A DNA stretch of 59,991 nucleotides from Clostridia bacterium (GTDB taxonomy: Bacteria > Bacillota > Clostridia > Oscillospirales > Acutalibacteraceae). The DNA lies in NCBI GenBank assembly GCA_017398485.1, contig JAFQFY010000050.1, positions 1 to 59,991 on the forward strand, in the 5' to 3' direction. Position 1 is the first letter of the stretch, and each line of letters opens with the position of its first letter. The notes under the pieces are model-generated. The model was not told the origin of the DNA. It saw nothing but the letters and a program-made list of their open reading frames with translations, and made no database searches. Below, in pieces: positions 26,431 through 32,979 of this stretch. The position numbers and the translations under genes are program-made.

Positions 26431-26477
26431 AACACAAAAGGCACCCGAGTGGGTGCCTTTTGTGTTTTATAAACCAT
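26420..26477. repeat. Extended palindrome: tRNA-Lys 3' end, terminator, mirrored 3' end
   Basis: The terminator AACACAAAAGGCACCC (26431-26446)/GGGTGCCTTTTGTGTT (26451-26466) is a perfect 16-bp stem. The palindrome continues outward: ATGGTT of the tRNA acceptor (26420-26425) is matched by AACCAT at 26472-26477. Downstream follow AGCAGAGACGCGGC (26485-26498) and a core hairpin with AATTTCGCC-TGC-GGCGAAA. Confidence 0.75.
26431..26468 (+). terminator. tRNA-Lys terminator T1
   Basis: Perfect 16-bp stem, loop GAGT, followed by TTTTAT. Its inner part AAAGGCACCC/GGGTGCCTTT occurs twice more, at 26635-26656 and 27479-27502. Confidence 0.9.
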
Positions 26478-26596
26478 TGAGGTAAGCAGAGACGCGGCTA
26501 ATTTGCGCAATTTCGCCTGCGGCGAAACGGCGCAAATTATATGAGCTTGGCGACGGAGCGTTTTGTGACAACGCACCGTGCTGTTTCGCCAAACTC

Positions 26597-26672
26597 AGGG
26601 GGTTACGAATCCCCGATGGTTCACCAAACACAAAAGGCACCCGAGTGGGTGCCTTTGTTTTTTGGTGGAGGC
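26597..26672 (+). repeat. Forward copy of tRNA-Lys 3' end, terminator T2 and a tmRNA-end fragment
   Basis: 26597-26626 repeats the T-arm, acceptor strand and CCA of tRNA-Lys with small changes in the T-loop. It is followed by the same terminator (26627-26662). Directly after it, TGGTGGAGGC (26663-26672) equals the reverse-strand 3' end of the tmRNA. Thus one terminator sits between a tRNA-Lys 3' end and an inverted tmRNA 3' end. Confidence 0.75.
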
Positions 26673-26794
26673 AGGTGATAAGGTGCGTGGATATAGGTAA
26701 AAACAAAGAAAAGGTGCGCAGATAAACTATTTGACAAATAAGAATTTGGCTATCTGACAAATCGAAAGTTTCGTCTGCTCAATATATTTATTGA

Positions 26795-26977
26795 TCAATC
26801 TAATTCACGAGGTTTAGGTTCGTGTAAACGGCATTTAAAGTCATCACAATAGCCAACACCATCATCAAAACTGGATTTATTGTTTGCACACAAAATAGGC
26901 TCACCATTTTTTCCGTAAACACAATACCAACAAAAATCACAACATGGATCGCATACAGGATCATTGCATATATACAA
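26795..26977 (-). CDS. Small Cys-rich protein of unknown function
   Basis: A 60-residue protein with nine cysteines, most in close pairs (CDPCCDFCWYC), a pattern suited to zinc or Fe-S binding or to disulfides. I do not recognise the family. Start is TTG 26977 with AGAGG 7 nt upstream and a near-consensus promoter at 27034-27062, which supports a real gene. The DNA is much more AT-rich than its neighbours and lies between copies of RNA-gene ends, suggesting transfer with a small mobile segment. Confidence 0.5.
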   Translation of the reverse strand: MYICNDPVCDPCCDFCWYCVYGKNGEPILCANNKSSFDDGVGYCDDFKCRLHEPKPRELD

Positions 26978-27033
26978 AACTATACCTCTTCAAATTATCG
27001 ATTAAATTTGTCAAATTCAAGTTTGTTTAATAG

Positions 27034-27062
27034 ATTATACTATAATTTCGTAAAACAATCAA
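27034..27062 (-). promoter_or_regulatory. Promoter of the Cys-rich gene
   Basis: On the minus strand TTGATT (27062-27057), 17-nt spacer, TATAAT (27039-27034). Confidence 0.65.
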
Positions 27063-27231
27063 GGCGAAGCCTTGTATATCATCAATTCCGTGAGGAATTG
27101 CATATCATCCGCGACTTGTTGCGGTATATCATCATTGCGAAAGCAATACAACCTACGGTTGATGATATGCACCTTCGGTGATGATATACACGCTGACGCG
27201 TGATGATATGCCATTGCTTTCGCAATGGATA
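27063..27231. repeat. Nested mini-hairpin element with ATATCATC/GATGATAT linkers
   Basis: Eight short hairpins follow one another: AGGC-gaa-GCCT, CAATTCC-gtga-GGAATTG, CCGC-gacttgtt-GCGG, ATTGC-gaaa-GCAAT, AACC-tac-GGTT, CACC-ttc-GGTG, CACGC-tgac-GCGTG and CCATTGC-tttc-GCAATGG. The first four are joined by ATATCATC, the last four by its complement GATGATAT, so the whole is a large imperfect palindrome. The design equals that of 21066-21455, with unrelated linker sequence. No coding potential is seen. Confidence 0.8.
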
Positions 27232-27294
27232 AAAAAAGAACGAACTTTTGGTAGACAAAAGTTCGTTCTTTTTTGGTGGAGGCGAGGGGAATTG
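27231..27294. repeat. Strong terminator joined to a copy of the tmRNA 3' end
   Basis: AAAAAAGAACGAACTTTTG (27232-27250) pairs perfectly over 19 bp with 27256-27274. Directly adjoining, 27274-27294 repeats 21 bases of the tmRNA 3' end (27509-27529) in the same, minus-strand orientation. It is the second forward copy of the tmRNA end. Confidence 0.8.
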
Positions 27295-27324
27295 TTGACC
27301 TCGGCGGTGCCGAGGTCAGTCAAG

Positions 27325-27360
27325 ATTTTGCTCGACGGCGAAATGCCGTCGCTTTCATCG
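27325..27360 (-). ncRNA. Candidate structured motif, copy 1 (core of the tmRNA-linked element)
   Basis: Read on the minus strand: CGATGAAAG, stem CGACGGC-atttc-GCCGTCG, then AGCAAAAT. It aligns without gaps to 29614-29649 (27 of 36 positions the same). The stem differs between copies by paired changes while both flanks are kept, the signature of a conserved RNA or DNA hairpin. Confidence 0.5.
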
Positions 27361-27440
27361 CGAATCTCACCACGAAAGCGATTGCTCATTTCCCCAAATT
27401 CTTTCCTCGCGCCTTGTTTGTGCGGATGAAAGACGCAAAA

Positions 27441-27502
27441 CTTGCAGGGTTCAACCCTCGCTGTCCGACCAAAAAAGCAAAGGCACCCGAGTGGGTGCCT
27501 TT
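27441..27502. repeat. tmRNA terminator with mirrored tmRNA 3' end
   Basis: On the minus strand the tmRNA is followed by AAAGGCACCC-actc-GGGTGCCTTT (27502-27479) and a T-run (27476-27471), a good terminator. On the plus strand 27441-27471 reads GCAGGGTTCAACCCTCGC and then TGTCCGACCA, a diverged mirror copy of the tmRNA T-arm, acceptor and CCA. So two RNA-like 3' ends converge on one terminator. Confidence 0.75.
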
Positions 27503-27508
27503 GTTTTT

Positions 27509-27858
27509 TGGTGGAGGCGAGGGGAATTGAACCCCTGTCCGAAAGTCACTTGATACAGCTTTCTCCGAGTGCAGCCGATCTTTTAAGATTCCCCTCGCGC
27601 ATCGCCGACAGGCAGGCTATGCGCTACGGTAGCCACTACGCCGTGACGAAGGGTGTGGCGCCCCTGCGTTCACGTTCACCGCTGATCGACGCCTCGCTCC
27701 CGGCCGCGGTGCTCCGGGGCAAGACGGGCAGCCTAATTAGGCCGCCAACGCAACTTTATTGTTGTCGTTTATTTTTTAAAATTGCAGGTTTTATAGCGGG
27801 CCCGCACCGCTACTCGCTTACCATACCTCACAACCCCCGTCGAAACCTTTACGCCCCC
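27509..27858 (-). ncRNA. ssrA: Transfer-messenger RNA (tmRNA)
   Basis: A 350-nt tmRNA for rescue of stalled ribosomes. The 5' end GGGGGCGTAAAGGTTTCGAC pairs with CGCCTCC of the acceptor 3' strand before the encoded CCA; the T-arm has loop TTCAATT. The tag reading frame (about 27770-27735) encodes NDNNKVALAA followed by TAA. The in-frame codon just before is ATA, so the exact resume codon is uncertain. A perfect promoter precedes it (27879-27907). Confidence 0.95.
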
Positions 27859-27878
27859 GGGTTTAGTGGGTGCTTATC

Positions 27879-27907
27879 ATTATACGAATTTTCCCATTCT
27901 CTGTCAA
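27879..27907 (-). promoter_or_regulatory. tmRNA promoter
   Basis: Minus strand TTGACA (27907-27902), 17-nt spacer, TATAAT (27884-27879): consensus. An inverted repeat GTGATAA-N4-TTATCAC lies immediately upstream at 27908-27925. Confidence 0.9.
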
Positions 27908-27932
27908 GTGATAACATCTTATCACAAAACAC

Positions 27933-27961
27933 TTGTCTTTTTCGTCGTAAATTGGTATGAT
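27933..27961 (+). promoter_or_regulatory. Promoter of the RnfD-like gene
   Basis: TTGTCT (27933-27938), 17-nt spacer, TATGAT (27956-27961), divergent from the tmRNA promoter with the 27908-27925 inverted repeat between them. Confidence 0.65.
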
Positions 27962-27997
27962 ACCAGTATATGATTAACAGAAAGGCGGTGAGCATAC

Positions 27998-29128
27998 ATG
28001 ACGGATGATACCGTGCGCATTCACGCGAGTTTGCGTGAGCAACCTTACGATCGCGAGCGCACGCTCGACTGGTTAACGGCGCTGTTGCCCGTGGCGATCG
28101 TAGCGGCGCTGTACTATCGCTTATACGCCGCCGCGCTGGCGGTGGTGTCGGTCGGTGGCTATCTGATGGCGGCGGTCTTGCTCGCGTGGGCGACCGGGCG
28201 CGACCTGCGTGAGATGCGCGTGTTGCCGGCGTTGCTGTCCGGGTTGCTCGCCGCATTCTTCCTGCCGGCGCTCGCGCCGCTGTGGGCGGCGGCTTTGTTC
28301 GGCGCGCTCGCCGCGACGGCGGAGGTCGGGCTCGATCGTTTGCGTAAGTTGTGGAAGATCGAATGCGTCGCCATGCCGACGGCGCATCCCGTCGCGCTGG
28401 CGTATCTCGTCACGCGCGCGCTGTTTCCTGCGGCGTTCACGGCGGCGACCATGCCGGCGCAGTTCAGCCAAGCGGCTGACCGCATTACCGTTACGCCGCT
28501 GGCCGCTTTGCGCGGTGAAGAAATGTCGCTGGAATGGTGGCGGCTGTTTTTTGGCGTTCACGCCGGCGCGGTGGGTGAGACCTGTACCGCCGCCCTGCTT
28601 CTTTGCGCCGCCTATCTGCTGATTCGTCGGCGTATCCGCCTTGTCGCGCCCGGCACGCTGCTCGCCGTGGTGACGCTGTTATCGTGGGTGATTTGGGGCG
28701 AGCCGTTGTATGCGCTGCTCGGCGGCAGTCTGGTGCTTGCCGCGCTGCTGCTTGCGGATGAGACCTATGCGCCCGTCGCACCGCTAGACCAGACGGTCGT
28801 CGGCGTAGTGGCGGCGGTGATCACGGTGCTCGTGCGCCGTTTCGGCGCGTGGGACGAGGGCGTTGTTCTCGGCGTCGCGGTCGTGCAGTTGCTCGTGCCT
28901 GCATTACCGTTCGTCTACCGCTTTTGCGCGTTCGTTTGGCGGCATGTTGCCGCGTGGACATCGCGTGCGTGGGCGTGGGCGCGCCCGTATATCGTGCGGT
29001 TTTTATCGTTTGCCGCCTCCAAGATCGCGGTCGCCGCGCGCGCCTTTTGGCGATGGAGCTGCCGCGCCGCCAAGGCGACATGGGACCGGATAAAAAACTT
29101 CTCAAATAAAAGGAAAAATAATGGTTGA
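27998..29128 (+). CDS. Stand-alone RnfD/NqrB-like membrane flavoprotein homologue
   Basis: A 376-residue protein with about nine membrane helices. Blocks typical of NqrB/RnfD are seen: GAVGETCTAALLLCAAYLLIRR (about 193-214), and a late LVLAALLLADETYAPVAPLDQTVVGVV. The flavin-attachment site, usually SGATP, reads ITVTPLAAL here, keeping Thr166 before Pro but not the rest. A basic, Trp-rich tail of about 50 residues is extra. The other Rnf or Nqr subunits are absent nearby. It could be a flavoprotein acting with an outside partner or a diverged relative with another role. The last codons sit beside the tRNA promoter. Confidence 0.65.
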   Translation: MTDDTVRIHASLREQPYDRERTLDWLTALLPVAIVAALYYRLYAAALAVVSVGGYLMAAVLLAWATGRDLREMRVLPALLSGLLAAFFLPALAPLWAAALFGALAATAEVGLDRLRKLWKIECVAMPTAHPVALAYLVTRALFPAAFTAATMPAQFSQAADRITVTPLAALRGEEMSLEWWRLFFGVHAGAVGETCTAALLLCAAYLLIRRRIRLVAPGTLLAVVTLLSWVIWGEPLYALLGGSLVLAALLLADETYAPVAPLDQTVVGVVAAVITVLVRRFGAWDEGVVLGVAVVQLLVPALPFVYRFCAFVWRHVAAWTSRAWAWARPYIVRFLSFAASKIAVAARAFWRWSCRAAKATWDRIKNFSNKRKNNG

Positions 29129-29154
29129 CAAAACGGGTGCGTATAGTATATAAT
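29125..29154 (+). promoter_or_regulatory. Promoter of the tRNA-Met/Glu/Val operon
   Basis: TTGACA (29125-29130), 18-nt spacer, TATAAT (29149-29154), overlapping the 3' end of the RnfD-like gene. Confidence 0.82.
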
Positions 29155-29183
29155 AAACTGCGTTCCCGTTTAGGGCGATCTAC

Positions 29184-29260
29184 GGCTGTATAGCTCAGTT
29201 GGCTAGAGCATGCGGTTCATACCCGCAGTGTCAGTGGTTCGAATCCACTTACAGCCACCA
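29184..29260 (+). tRNA. tRNA-Met (anticodon CAT)
   Basis: Cloverleaf with acceptor GGCTGTA/TACAGCC, anticodon loop TTCATAC, T-loop TTCGAAT and encoded CCA. It has the elongator-type closed acceptor stem (G-C at position 1-72), so it is not the initiator. A CAT tRNA could instead be the Ile2 species after lysidine modification. Confidence 0.95.
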
Positions 29261-29303
29261 TGTCTTTTCCGGCTCTCGTAAGAGAGCCGGAAAAGATGTC
29301 TTT

Positions 29304-29378
29304 GGCCCGATGGTCAAGCGGTTAAGACACCGCCCTTTCACGGCGGTAACACGGGTTCGATTCCCGTTCGGGTCACCA
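29304..29378 (+). tRNA. tRNA-Glu (anticodon TTC)
   Basis: Cloverleaf with acceptor GGCCCGA/TCGGGTC, anticodon loop CTTTCAC, T-loop TTCGATT and encoded CCA. It follows tRNA-Met by 43 nt, which contain the short inverted repeat TTTTCCGGCTCTC/GAGAGCCGGAAAA (a possible processing hairpin). Confidence 0.96.
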
Positions 29379-29381
29379 TAC

Positions 29382-29457
29382 GGGCGTATAGCTCAGCTGG
29401 TTAGAGCGCCTGCTTCACACGCAGGAGGTCAGCGGTTCGAGTCCGTTTACGCCCACC
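29382..29457 (+). tRNA. tRNA-Val (anticodon CAC)
   Basis: Cloverleaf with acceptor GGGCGTA/TACGCCC, anticodon stem CCTGC/GCAGG with loop TTCACAC, T-loop TTCGAGT and encoded CCA. It starts 3 nt after tRNA-Glu. It is the last gene of the cluster, and its 3' end is the one mirrored and copied downstream. Confidence 0.95.
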
Positions 29458-29530
29458 AAAAACTCCCCACACCCGAATGGGTGTGGGGAGTATTTTGCGT
29501 GGGCTGTAACTCGGACCTCGAACCGTGCGG
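29431..29530. repeat. Extended palindrome: tRNA-Val 3' end, terminator, mirrored 3' end
   Basis: Terminator ACTCCCCACACCC (29462-29474)/GGGTGTGGGGAGT (29479-29491). Beyond it, minus strand 29530-29498 reads GCACGGTTCGAGGTCCGAG and TTACAGCCCACGC, which follows the tRNA-Val end GGTTCGAGTCCGTTTACGCC with a few changes. It matches the arrangement found at 5S, tRNA-Lys and tmRNA. Confidence 0.75.
29460..29497 (+). terminator. tRNA operon terminator T1
   Basis: Perfect 13-bp stem, loop GAAT, followed by ATTTTG. Confidence 0.9.
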
Positions 29531-29613
29531 TTTTTGCGTGTTTCATCTGCAGCCACTTGTCGCGGCAAAACACATTCGCAATACCACAAACCGTCTTCGT
29601 GCGATAAATCCGC

Positions 29614-29649
29614 CGATGAAACCGATGCTGTTTAAGCATCGAGCAAAAT
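29614..29649 (+). ncRNA. Candidate structured motif, copy 2 (core of the tRNA-Val-linked element)
   Basis: CGATGAAAC, stem CGATGCT-gttta-AGCATCG, then AGCAAAAT. It corresponds to 27325-27360; flanks are the same and the stem differs by compensatory pairs (GAT/ATC against GAC/GTC). A GC hairpin follows in both copies. Confidence 0.5.
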
Positions 29650-29680
29650 ACCGACGCACCGTGTCGGCACAGCCGACAGG

Positions 29681-29778
29681 TGCACGAGTCCGTTTACATT
29701 CAAGACCAGACTCCCCACACCCGAATGGGTGTGGGGAGTTTTTTGCGTGGGCTGTAACACGGCACTCGAACCGTGCGG
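29681..29778 (+). repeat. Forward copy of tRNA-Val 3' end, terminator T2 and second mirror
   Basis: 29685-29708 keeps CGAGTCCGTTTAC of the tRNA-Val T-arm and ends in ACCA, diverged between. Terminator T2 (29710-29744) is the same as T1. It is again followed by a mirrored end, minus strand 29778-29745, in which CACGG-TTCGAGT-GCCGTG forms a complete T-arm with a 7-nt T-loop. Confidence 0.75.
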
Positions 29779-29795
29779 TTTTTGCGAAACAATAA

Positions 29796-29999
29796 TCAGT
29801 CTTCGCTGATTTCAAACAATTCGTTCGGCGTGCAGTTGAACAGCAGGCAAAGTGTTTCAATATTTTCATAACGAATGGATTTTGTTTCGTTGTTAATCAT
29901 TTTATTAAAGTTTTGATAGCTCATACCTAATTGCTTATACAACCAATATTTTGTTTTGCCATGTTTTTCGAGTAATGTCAGGACGTTTAATTTAATCAT
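29796..29999 (-). CDS. Cro/C1-type helix-turn-helix regulator
   Basis: A 67-residue protein that is essentially one Xre-type HTH domain: helices around NVLTLLEKHGKTKYWLYKQLG, recognition helix SYQNFNKMINN and the end FNCTPNELFEI. It is a likely small DNA-binding repressor, possibly autoregulatory or controlling the divergent Cys-rich gene at 30112. Start at 29999 is preferred over one 6 codons upstream because GGAGAGA lies 8 nt before it. Strongly AT-rich relative to the region, suggesting recent transfer. Confidence 0.82.
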   Translation of the reverse strand: MIKLNVLTLLEKHGKTKYWLYKQLGMSYQNFNKMINNETKSIRYENIETLCLLFNCTPNELFEISED

Positions 30000-30052
30000 A
30001 AGATATCTCTCCATCACTGATGTTATAATGAGATGATATCGTAATATTATTC

Positions 30053-30081
30053 TTTACATATAGACTAATGCATTATATAAT
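30053..30081 (+). promoter_or_regulatory. Promoter of the small Cys-rich gene 30112
   Basis: TTTACA (30053-30058), 17-nt spacer, TATAAT (30076-30081). It lies in the divergent region shared with the HTH gene. Confidence 0.75.
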
Positions 30082-30111
30082 GAAAACAGTTTATATGCAC
30101 AGGAGGATAGT

Positions 30112-30333
30112 ATGATCATCGATGTCACCGGTACCGTTCTTACGCCCGGAAACGAGGGGAAAGACTGTTTAGGCAACGGCTTGCACTTTGACAAAAACGG
30201 CGCGCGTATCGAGTGCTGTTGTGACGAGTGCGATTACGCGGTTTGCTGTTACGATCCGTCGTTATGGGATGTGCCTTGCGAGGAGTGTGATGATATATAT
30301 TGTCCACGCTCGCAGCGAGGGCAATACGGATGA
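30112..30333 (+). CDS. Small Cys-rich protein of unknown function
   Basis: A 73-residue soluble protein with ten cysteines, nine of them in the second half (ECCCDECDYAVCC, CEECDDIYCPR). The arrangement suggests one or two metal sites. I do not recognise the family; it is not similar in detail to the Cys-rich protein at 26795 but shares size and setting. AGGAGG and a near-consensus promoter precede ATG 30112, and the stop codon overlaps a terminator stem, so it is a complete single-gene unit. Confidence 0.6.
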   Translation: MIIDVTGTVLTPGNEGKDCLGNGLHFDKNGARIECCCDECDYAVCCYDPSLWDVPCEECDDIYCPRSQRGQYG

Positions 30334-30366
30334 ACAAAAAGCACCAAACGGGGTGCTTTTTGTTGG
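30333..30366 (+). terminator. Terminator of the Cys-rich gene
   Basis: AACAAAAAGCACC and GGTGCTTTTTGTT with a 6-nt loop; stem starts on the last base of the stop codon. Confidence 0.85.
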
Positions 30367-30384
30367 TTTTGGTGCGCTCGCGGC

Positions 30385-30413
30385 TTGATTCTTGCGTTTT
30401 CGTGTGCTAAAAT
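30385..30413 (+). promoter_or_regulatory. Promoter of the AEC transporter gene
   Basis: TTGATT (30385-30390), 17-nt spacer, TAAAAT (30408-30413). Confidence 0.65.
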
Positions 30414-30448
30414 ATGCCTATATACCTATTCAATAGGAGGTTTTTGAT

Positions 30449-31435
30449 ATGGAGTCGTTTTTGTTTGCCGTCAACGCCGTGTTGCCCATCATTCTAACGG
30501 TGGCGGTCGGCTATTTTCTCAAAAAAATCGGGTTTATCACCGAGGCGCTCGCTAAGGGCATGAACAAGCTGGTGTTTCACGTGTTCCTGCCGGTGATGCT
30601 GTTTCTCAACCTCTACAACATGGAGGATTTCGGTGCAATGGATATGCGCTACGTGCTGTACAGCGTCGCGGCGCTGGTCGCCATCTTCCTGTTGGCGATC
30701 CCGACGGTGATCCTGCTTGAAAAACACAATGCGCGTCGCGGCGTGCTGTTGCAGGCGTCGTTTCGCTCGAACTACGCGCTCATCGGCATCCCCTTGGCGC
30801 AGTCGCTGTTTGGTGAGGACGGCGCGCTCATTGCCACGGTGTTGTCTGCGGCGGTCATCCCCGTATTTAACGCCCTTGCGGTGGTGAGCCTGACGGTATT
30901 TCGTGCCGACGGTGGCAAGCCGAGCGTCAAAAAGATCCTGTTGGGCATCGTCAAAAATCCGCTCATTCAAAGCATCGCCGTCGGTTTGGCGGTGCTCGGC
31001 GTGCGTGCGGCGTTCGTGCATACGGGCGTGGCATTCCGCCTGTCGGATATCACGCCGCTGATGACGGTGCTCAAATATCTGTCCGACATGGCGACGCCGC
31101 TGGCGTTGTTGGTGCTCGGTGCGCAGTTTGAGTTTTCCGCCGTTGCGACGCTTCGTCGTGAGATCGTATTTGGCACGCTGATGCGCACGGTGGTCGTACC
31201 GTTGTTGGGCCTTGGCACCGCGTATCTGTTTTTCCGCGATATGTTCGGCGGCGCGCATTTTGCGGCGTTCGTGGCGATGTTCGCCACACCCGTCGCAGTG
31301 AGCACGGTGCCGATGGCGCAGGAGATGGACGCCGACACCGAGCTGGCAGGACAGTTGGTTGTGTGGACGACGCTCGTTTCGGCGTTTTCCGTGTTTTTTA
31401 TTTCGTATATTCTCAAAGTCGTCGGCGTGTTTTAA
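30449..31435 (+). CDS. AEC family transporter (auxin efflux carrier family)
   Basis: A 328-residue integral membrane protein with about ten helices in two inverted halves and the family sequence SFRSNYALIGIPLAQSLFGE (about 104-123) and the C-terminal FATPVAVSTVPMAQEMD. Bacterial relatives export or exchange organic acids such as malate or malonate. Neighbouring malonate transporter genes fit an organic-acid context, but the substrate here is not shown. AGGAGG lies 9 nt before ATG 30449. Confidence 0.9.
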   Translation: MESFLFAVNAVLPIILTVAVGYFLKKIGFITEALAKGMNKLVFHVFLPVMLFLNLYNMEDFGAMDMRYVLYSVAALVAIFLLAIPTVILLEKHNARRGVLLQASFRSNYALIGIPLAQSLFGEDGALIATVLSAAVIPVFNALAVVSLTVFRADGGKPSVKKILLGIVKNPLIQSIAVGLAVLGVRAAFVHTGVAFRLSDITPLMTVLKYLSDMATPLALLVLGAQFEFSAVATLRREIVFGTLMRTVVVPLLGLGTAYLFFRDMFGGAHFAAFVAMFATPVAVSTVPMAQEMDADTELAGQLVVWTTLVSAFSVFFISYILKVVGVF

Positions 31436-31446
31436 CGCGAGAAAGG

Positions 31447-32517
31447 ATGGTAGATTTGGCCGATATCAGCAGTATCGATCGTAACTTCGCCACCAAGACG
31501 AGCATTGACATGCCCGACGTGAAATTCTATGATGTCGAGCAGGCACCGTTCAAGGTGTACGGCGTGTTCCTCGAGGATGGGCAGTATCGCCGCATGCCTC
31601 AGGCGGTGGCGAGCACCGTCAACGACGGCGTGCTGCGTCTGCACACCAACACCGCCGGCGGTCGCGTGCGCTTTTGCACCGACAGTCCCTACGTGGCGCT
31701 GCATGCGGATATGGGCTTTATCAATCGCCTGCCGCACTGTGCCGCGGCCGGCACGGGCGGCTTCGATCTGTATGTTGATGGTCGGCATCTGAAAACCTTC
31801 GTGCCGACGGCGACGGCACAGGAGGACGGCATCGAGGGCATCGTCGGTCTGGACGGCGTCGAGGGCATGCACGAGATCCTCATCCACTTCCCGACTTACA
31901 GCCACGTTAAACGCGTGTATATCGGTCTGGCCGACGGTGCGCACGTGGCCGAGCCGACGCCCTACCGCAACGAAAAGCCGGTGGTGTATTACGGCTCCTC
32001 CATCACGCAGGGCGGCTGCGCGTCGCGCCCGGGCATGTGTTATACCAACATTCTGTCGCGACAGTTCAACTGCGATCACATCAACCTCGGCTTTTCGGGC
32101 AGTGCGCTCGGCGAGGATGCGATGGCGGAATATCTGTGCGGCTTGGACATGTCGGTGTTCGTGTGCGACTATGATCACAACGCCGACGTGCGACAGCTGC
32201 GCGAGACCCACGAAAAGCTGTACAAGGCGGTGCGCGCCGCGCATCCCGATATTCCGATCGTCATCATGGGCAGGCCGAAATACACCCTTTCCGAAGCGGA
32301 ACTGCCGCGCGTGGATATCCTCACCGCGACCTACGAGCATGCGCGCGCCAACGGCGATAACGTGTACCTGTTGCTCGGCGAGGAGCTTATGGCGTGGTGC
32401 CGCGACGAGGGCACGGTAGACAACACCCACCCGAACGATTTCGGCTTTGCCTCGATGGCGCACGCGGTGGCAGGCGTATTTGAGAAAATCTACGGAGAAA
32501 CCGCGCAAAAGCCTTGA
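31447..32517 (+). CDS. SGNH/GDSL hydrolase family protein
   Basis: A 356-residue esterase-like protein. The N-terminal about 170 residues form a beta-sandwich seen in GxDLY-type members (GGFDLYVDG). The SGNH blocks are present: YYGSSITQGG (nucleophile Ser), NLGFSGSALGE (block II), and DNTHPND (catalytic Asp-His). Likely deacetylates or cleaves esters on carbohydrates. No signal peptide is seen. AAAGG directly touches ATG 31447, whereas TTG 31456 lies 9 nt after it, so translation may really begin at 31456. It is close behind the AEC gene, likely the same transcript. Confidence 0.82.
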   Translation: MVDLADISSIDRNFATKTSIDMPDVKFYDVEQAPFKVYGVFLEDGQYRRMPQAVASTVNDGVLRLHTNTAGGRVRFCTDSPYVALHADMGFINRLPHCAAAGTGGFDLYVDGRHLKTFVPTATAQEDGIEGIVGLDGVEGMHEILIHFPTYSHVKRVYIGLADGAHVAEPTPYRNEKPVVYYGSSITQGGCASRPGMCYTNILSRQFNCDHINLGFSGSALGEDAMAEYLCGLDMSVFVCDYDHNADVRQLRETHEKLYKAVRAAHPDIPIVIMGRPKYTLSEAELPRVDILTATYEHARANGDNVYLLLGEELMAWCRDEGTVDNTHPNDFGFASMAHAVAGVFEKIYGETAQKP

Positions 32518-32565
32518 TTTTTTCAGGGTTTGTGATATGATAGTAAGCGTTGGAAAAATTTCCAA
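32514..32565 (+). promoter_or_regulatory. madLM promoter with palindromic operator candidate
   Basis: TTGATT (32514-32519), 16-nt spacer, TATGAT (32536-32541), followed at 32550-32565 by TTGGAAAAATTTCCAA, a palindrome with one mismatch that would overlap the early transcript. A repressor site is likely; no regulator gene lies next to it. Confidence 0.55.
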
Positions 32566-32586
32566 ACAGGAAAGGAAGGAAACCAA

Positions 32587-32979
32587 ATGATTTTCGGTGT
32601 CGCGCTATTGGCCGCATGCTTTTTGATCGGCTCCTTTGCCGGTAATCTGCTCGGCCTGGTGACCGGTGTTAACTCGGATGTCGGCGGTGTGGGCTTCGCC
32701 ATGTTGCTGTTGCTCGTGTTGACCAATTCCAAGACGGTTAACCGTCTGATGCCCAAGGGCTATGAAAAGGGCATCGACTTCTGGAAAGAGATGTTTATCC
32801 CCGTCATCATCGCGATGTCGGCGTCGCAGAACGTGGTCAGCGCCCTGTCGGGCGGTTGGCTGGCGCTCGCGGCCGGTCTCGGTGTGGTGGTCGCGGCCTT
32901 CGCTATGATGGTCCTGCTCAACAAGCTGTCGTCGAAAAAAGACGACAACAAAGAGGCGGAGGTGAAGAACGATGACTGA
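32587..32979 (+). CDS. madL: Malonate transporter subunit MadL
   Basis: A 130-residue membrane protein with about four helices and an acidic-basic C-terminal tail. The opening IFGVALLAACFLIGSFAGNLLG and GKGIDFWKEMFIPVIIAMSA-like block (here YEKGIDFWKEMFIPVIIAMS) match MadL. It forms the malonate:cation symporter with MadM, whose start overlaps its end by 8 nt. No malonate decarboxylase genes are seen nearby. Confidence 0.9.
   Translation: MIFGVALLAACFLIGSFAGNLLGLVTGVNSDVGGVGFAMLLLLVLTNSKTVNRLMPKGYEKGIDFWKEMFIPVIIAMSASQNVVSALSGGWLALAAGLGVVVAAFAMMVLLNKLSSKKDDNKEAEVKNDD

Noticed and set aside
27998..29128. Complete Rnf complex
   Set aside because: Only a D-like subunit is found; neighbours are RNA genes.
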